Of a stretch of DNA of 8,452 bases, positions 7,084 to 8,452 are shown piece by piece. This DNA comes from an uncultured Thalassolituus sp. (lineage in GTDB: Bacteria > Pseudomonadota > Gammaproteobacteria > Pseudomonadales > Oceanobacteraceae), in assembly GCA_913054055.1 (NCBI GenBank), contig CAJXIT010000145.1, positions 1-8,452 on the forward strand, written 5' to 3'. The translations under genes and the position numbers were made by a program. The notes beneath the pieces were generated by a model. That model saw only the letters and a program-made list of their open reading frames with translations. It ran no database searches and was not told the DNA's origin. Within the stretch, counting starts at the first letter, position 1, and the number at the start of each line of letters is the position of its first letter.

Positions 7084-7096
7084 AGCGTAATATAAC
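7072..7096. repeat. 25-bp palindrome overlapping the Pho box
   Basis: GTTATATTAC (7072-7081) and GTAATATAAC (7087-7096) are perfect 10-bp inverted arms around the 5-nt spacer AGAGC. The left arm covers most of the upstream part of the Pho box. The length and symmetry resemble an operator for a dimeric regulator, but no regulator gene in the window can be tied to it. Confidence 0.5.
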
Positions 7097-7209
7097 CTAG
7101 TGATCCTTCAAAAATTATCCACTAGATATAACCAATCAGTCCCAACCCCCTATGAATACTGGCCTGTAGAATATATGGATCAATTGAAGAAAGAAGCTGA
7201 AGACAAGGT

Positions 7210-7215
7210 TATAAT
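7210..7215 (+). promoter_or_regulatory. Candidate -10 element for the TRAP genes
   Basis: TATAAT is a perfect sigma70 -10 hexamer about 30 nt before the dctQ-type ATG, giving a predicted leader of roughly 24 nt. The best -35 match, TTGAAG at 7184-7189, is 20 nt away, longer than the usual 17. An activator or a weak promoter may therefore be involved. The call rests on the hexamer and its position only. Confidence 0.4.
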
Positions 7216-7245
7216 GCCGCTCAAATAAGAATTTCTCGGTTAAAT

Positions 7246-7785
7246 ATGACAGCTTTTTATCGTTTTATTACACACTTCATTGAACGCTTAGGGGGGCTAA
7301 CCGCCTATTTGGGGTTGATACTAGTGATCAACACCGCCCTGGTTGTGGCGCTTCGCTATGCCTTTAACTGGGCACCCATTGCCTTGCAAGAAACCATGAC
7401 TTACCTGCATGCCAGCTTGTTCATGTTGGGTGCCGCCTATACTCTGAAACACGATGGCCATGTGCGCGTAGACGTGTTCTATCAGCACTTCACACCTCAA
7501 AAAAAGGCGCTTGTGAACTTACTGGGCACCCTGTTTTTATTATTCCCCACCTGTCTATTTATCTTATTTATTTGCTTTCCTTATGTGGAAAGCAGCTGGT
7601 CCATGGGAGAACGCAGTATTGAAGGCAACGGCCTGCCTTGGTTATACCTCCTGAAATCCCTGTTATTGATTCAGCCCATTTTATTAATGCTGCAAGGGCT
7701 GGCCGAGATCATTAAAAATATTCTGATTCTGCAAGGCATCCATATTGAGACAGAGGATGCACACATAGAAGGAGGCCAGCTGTAA
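7246..7785 (+). CDS. TRAP transporter small permease (DctQ family)
   Basis: This is the small integral membrane subunit of a tripartite ATP-independent periplasmic transporter, which imports organic acids or related solutes using an ion gradient. The 179-residue product has four probable membrane segments (about 14-38, 53-68, 88-112, 131-156), the family layout. GHVRVDVFYQHF at 71-82 is the conserved DctQ motif after the second helix. The stretch around ESSWSMGERS (115-124) and the following LPWLYLLKSLL resemble the FcbT2-type group, linked to mannitol, chloroaromatic or 2-oxo-acid transport. The substrate cannot be read from this subunit. The ATG has no good Shine-Dalgarno; the frame is open upstream to a TGA at 7198-7200 but has no earlier ATG, and the next Met is residue 51. 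It is divergent from pstS and overlaps the next gene by one base. Confidence 0.92.
   Translation: MTAFYRFITHFIERLGGLTAYLGLILVINTALVVALRYAFNWAPIALQETMTYLHASLFMLGAAYTLKHDGHVRVDVFYQHFTPQKKALVNLLGTLFLLFPTCLFILFICFPYVESSWSMGERSIEGNGLPWLYLLKSLLLIQPILLMLQGLAEIIKNILILQGIHIETEDAHIEGGQL
7769..7775 (+). promoter_or_regulatory. Ribosome binding site of the TRAP large permease
   Basis: AAGGAGG, a full-strength Shine-Dalgarno, sits inside the last codons of the small-permease gene, 9 nt before the ATG at 7785. It fixes that start and, with the TAATG overlap, indicates coupled translation. Confidence 0.85.
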
Positions 7786-8452
7786 TGGAATTCATGCCTT
7801 TAATTATGTTTATTGCCGTATGTGCGGTTCTGATGCTGGGTTACCCAGTGGCCTTTACCTTATCTGGTGTGGCTTTGATCTTTGCCTTAATTGGCACCAT
7901 GACAGGCCAGTTTGACGGCGCTTTTTTAGAAGCCTTGCCCAATCGCCTATTTGGCATCATGGGCAATCAAATTTTAATTGCTGTGCCCTTGTTTGTTTTT
8001 ATGGGGGTGATGCTAGAAAAAAGCCGCATTGCCGAAAACTTATTGAACACCATGGGCAGCTTGTTCGGCAAAATGCGCGGTGGTTTGGCCATTTCTACGA
8101 TTATTGTAGGCACCTTATTGGCCGCCAGTACCGGTATTATTGGCGCCACCGTGGTGACCATGGGTTTGATCACCCTGCCCACCATGCTAAAAAATAACTA
8201 CAGCCCTTCCCTAGCCACTGGCACCATTTGCGCCACGGGCACTTTGGGACAAATTATCCCCCCTTCCATGGCCCTGATTTTATTGGCCGATGTATTATCC
8301 AGCACTTATCAGCAAGCCCAATTAAAAATGGGAATTTTTAGTCCAGAAACTATTTCCGTGGCCGACCTATTCATGGGTGCTTTGATTCCCGGATTGCTGT
8401 TAGTTTTGGCCTATTCAGCTTATGTGATCATCGTATCTTGGTTGAAGCCGGA
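7785..8452 (+). CDS. TRAP transporter large permease (DctM family), 3' end cut by window
   Basis: This is the large membrane subunit that forms the transport channel of the TRAP system. The reading frame stays open from the ATG to the window edge, giving the first 222 residues of a protein usually about 430-460 long. It is highly hydrophobic, with segments near 5-38, 60-78, 100-130, 142-168 and 195-220. Family signatures include AVPLFVFMGVMLEKS (66-80), AASTGIIGATVVTMG (113-127) and TGTLGQIIPPSMALIL (151-166). A polar stretch at about 168-193, followed by DLFMGALIPGLLL, is typical of the FcbT3-like (mannitol/chloroaromatic) group. The first base of its ATG is the last base of the preceding TAA stop. 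The substrate-binding protein is not in the window and may lie beyond its end. Confidence 0.93.
   Translation, partial: MEFMPLIMFIAVCAVLMLGYPVAFTLSGVALIFALIGTMTGQFDGAFLEALPNRLFGIMGNQILIAVPLFVFMGVMLEKSRIAENLLNTMGSLFGKMRGGLAISTIIVGTLLAASTGIIGATVVTMGLITLPTMLKNNYSPSLATGTICATGTLGQIIPPSMALILLADVLSSTYQQAQLKMGIFSPETISVADLFMGALIPGLLLVLAYSAYVIIVSWLKP

Noticed and set aside
7207..7220. GG-N10-GC spacing suggesting a sigma54 promoter for the TRAP genes
   Set aside because: Only the two dinucleotides fit; the surrounding bases do not match the TGGCAC and TTGC blocks, and the same bases contain a perfect TATAAT.
7175..7228. 17-codon frame (MDQLKKEAEDKVIMPLK) upstream of the TRAP genes
   Set aside because: It has no ribosome binding site, contains the candidate -10 element, and is too short to support; it would also lie mostly upstream of the predicted transcript start.
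7967..8185. Minus-strand 72-codon frame opposite the TRAP large permease
   Set aside because: It is antisense to the conserved DctM signature region, so a shadow.

Overview
The window comes from a marine-type gammaproteobacterium, probably in or near the Oceanospirillales. This placement is an inference from moderate GC content, the long-form PstC and PstA proteins also found in Pseudomonas and Vibrio relatives, and an FcbT2/FcbT3-like TRAP transporter. The species cannot be named from the sequence.

Most of the window (93-7005, minus strand) is one complete high-affinity phosphate uptake operon. Its order is the same as in E. coli: pstS (periplasmic phosphate-binding protein), pstC and pstA (permeases), pstB (ATPase) and phoU (regulator). 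A near-perfect Pho box (7066-7083) followed 10 nt later by a -10 element (7050-7055) lies upstream of pstS, so the operon should be switched on by PhoB under phosphate starvation. PstS delivers phosphate to the PstC/PstA channel, PstB powers import, and PhoU reports transporter state to the PhoR/PhoB pair, which is not in the window.

The intergenic gaps are 172 nt (pstS-pstC), 6-12 nt (pstC-pstA), 146 nt (pstA-pstB) and 127 nt (pstB-phoU). The three large gaps hold inverted repeats: a strong 11-bp hairpin after pstS, a cluster of small hairpins plus an 8-bp hairpin between pstA and pstB, and a weaker one before phoU. None is followed by a T-tract in the direction of transcription, so they look like mRNA-processing or stabilising elements, or dispersed repeats, rather than classical terminators.

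Divergently, on the plus strand from 7246 to the window edge, lie a TRAP transporter small permease and the first half of its large permease, coupled by a one-base stop/start overlap. The 240-nt divergent region between pstS and the TRAP genes carries the Pho box, a perfect 10-bp-arm palindrome overlapping it, and a candidate TATAAT for the TRAP genes. No gap without a gene exceeds 300 nt. Bases 1-92, downstream of phoU, show no supportable gene or terminator.

No wholly new system is evident. The most distinctive features are large periplasmic insertions in the TM1-TM2 loops of both permeases. PstC carries what reads as a seven-bladed beta-propeller and PstA a helical, coiled-coil insert.
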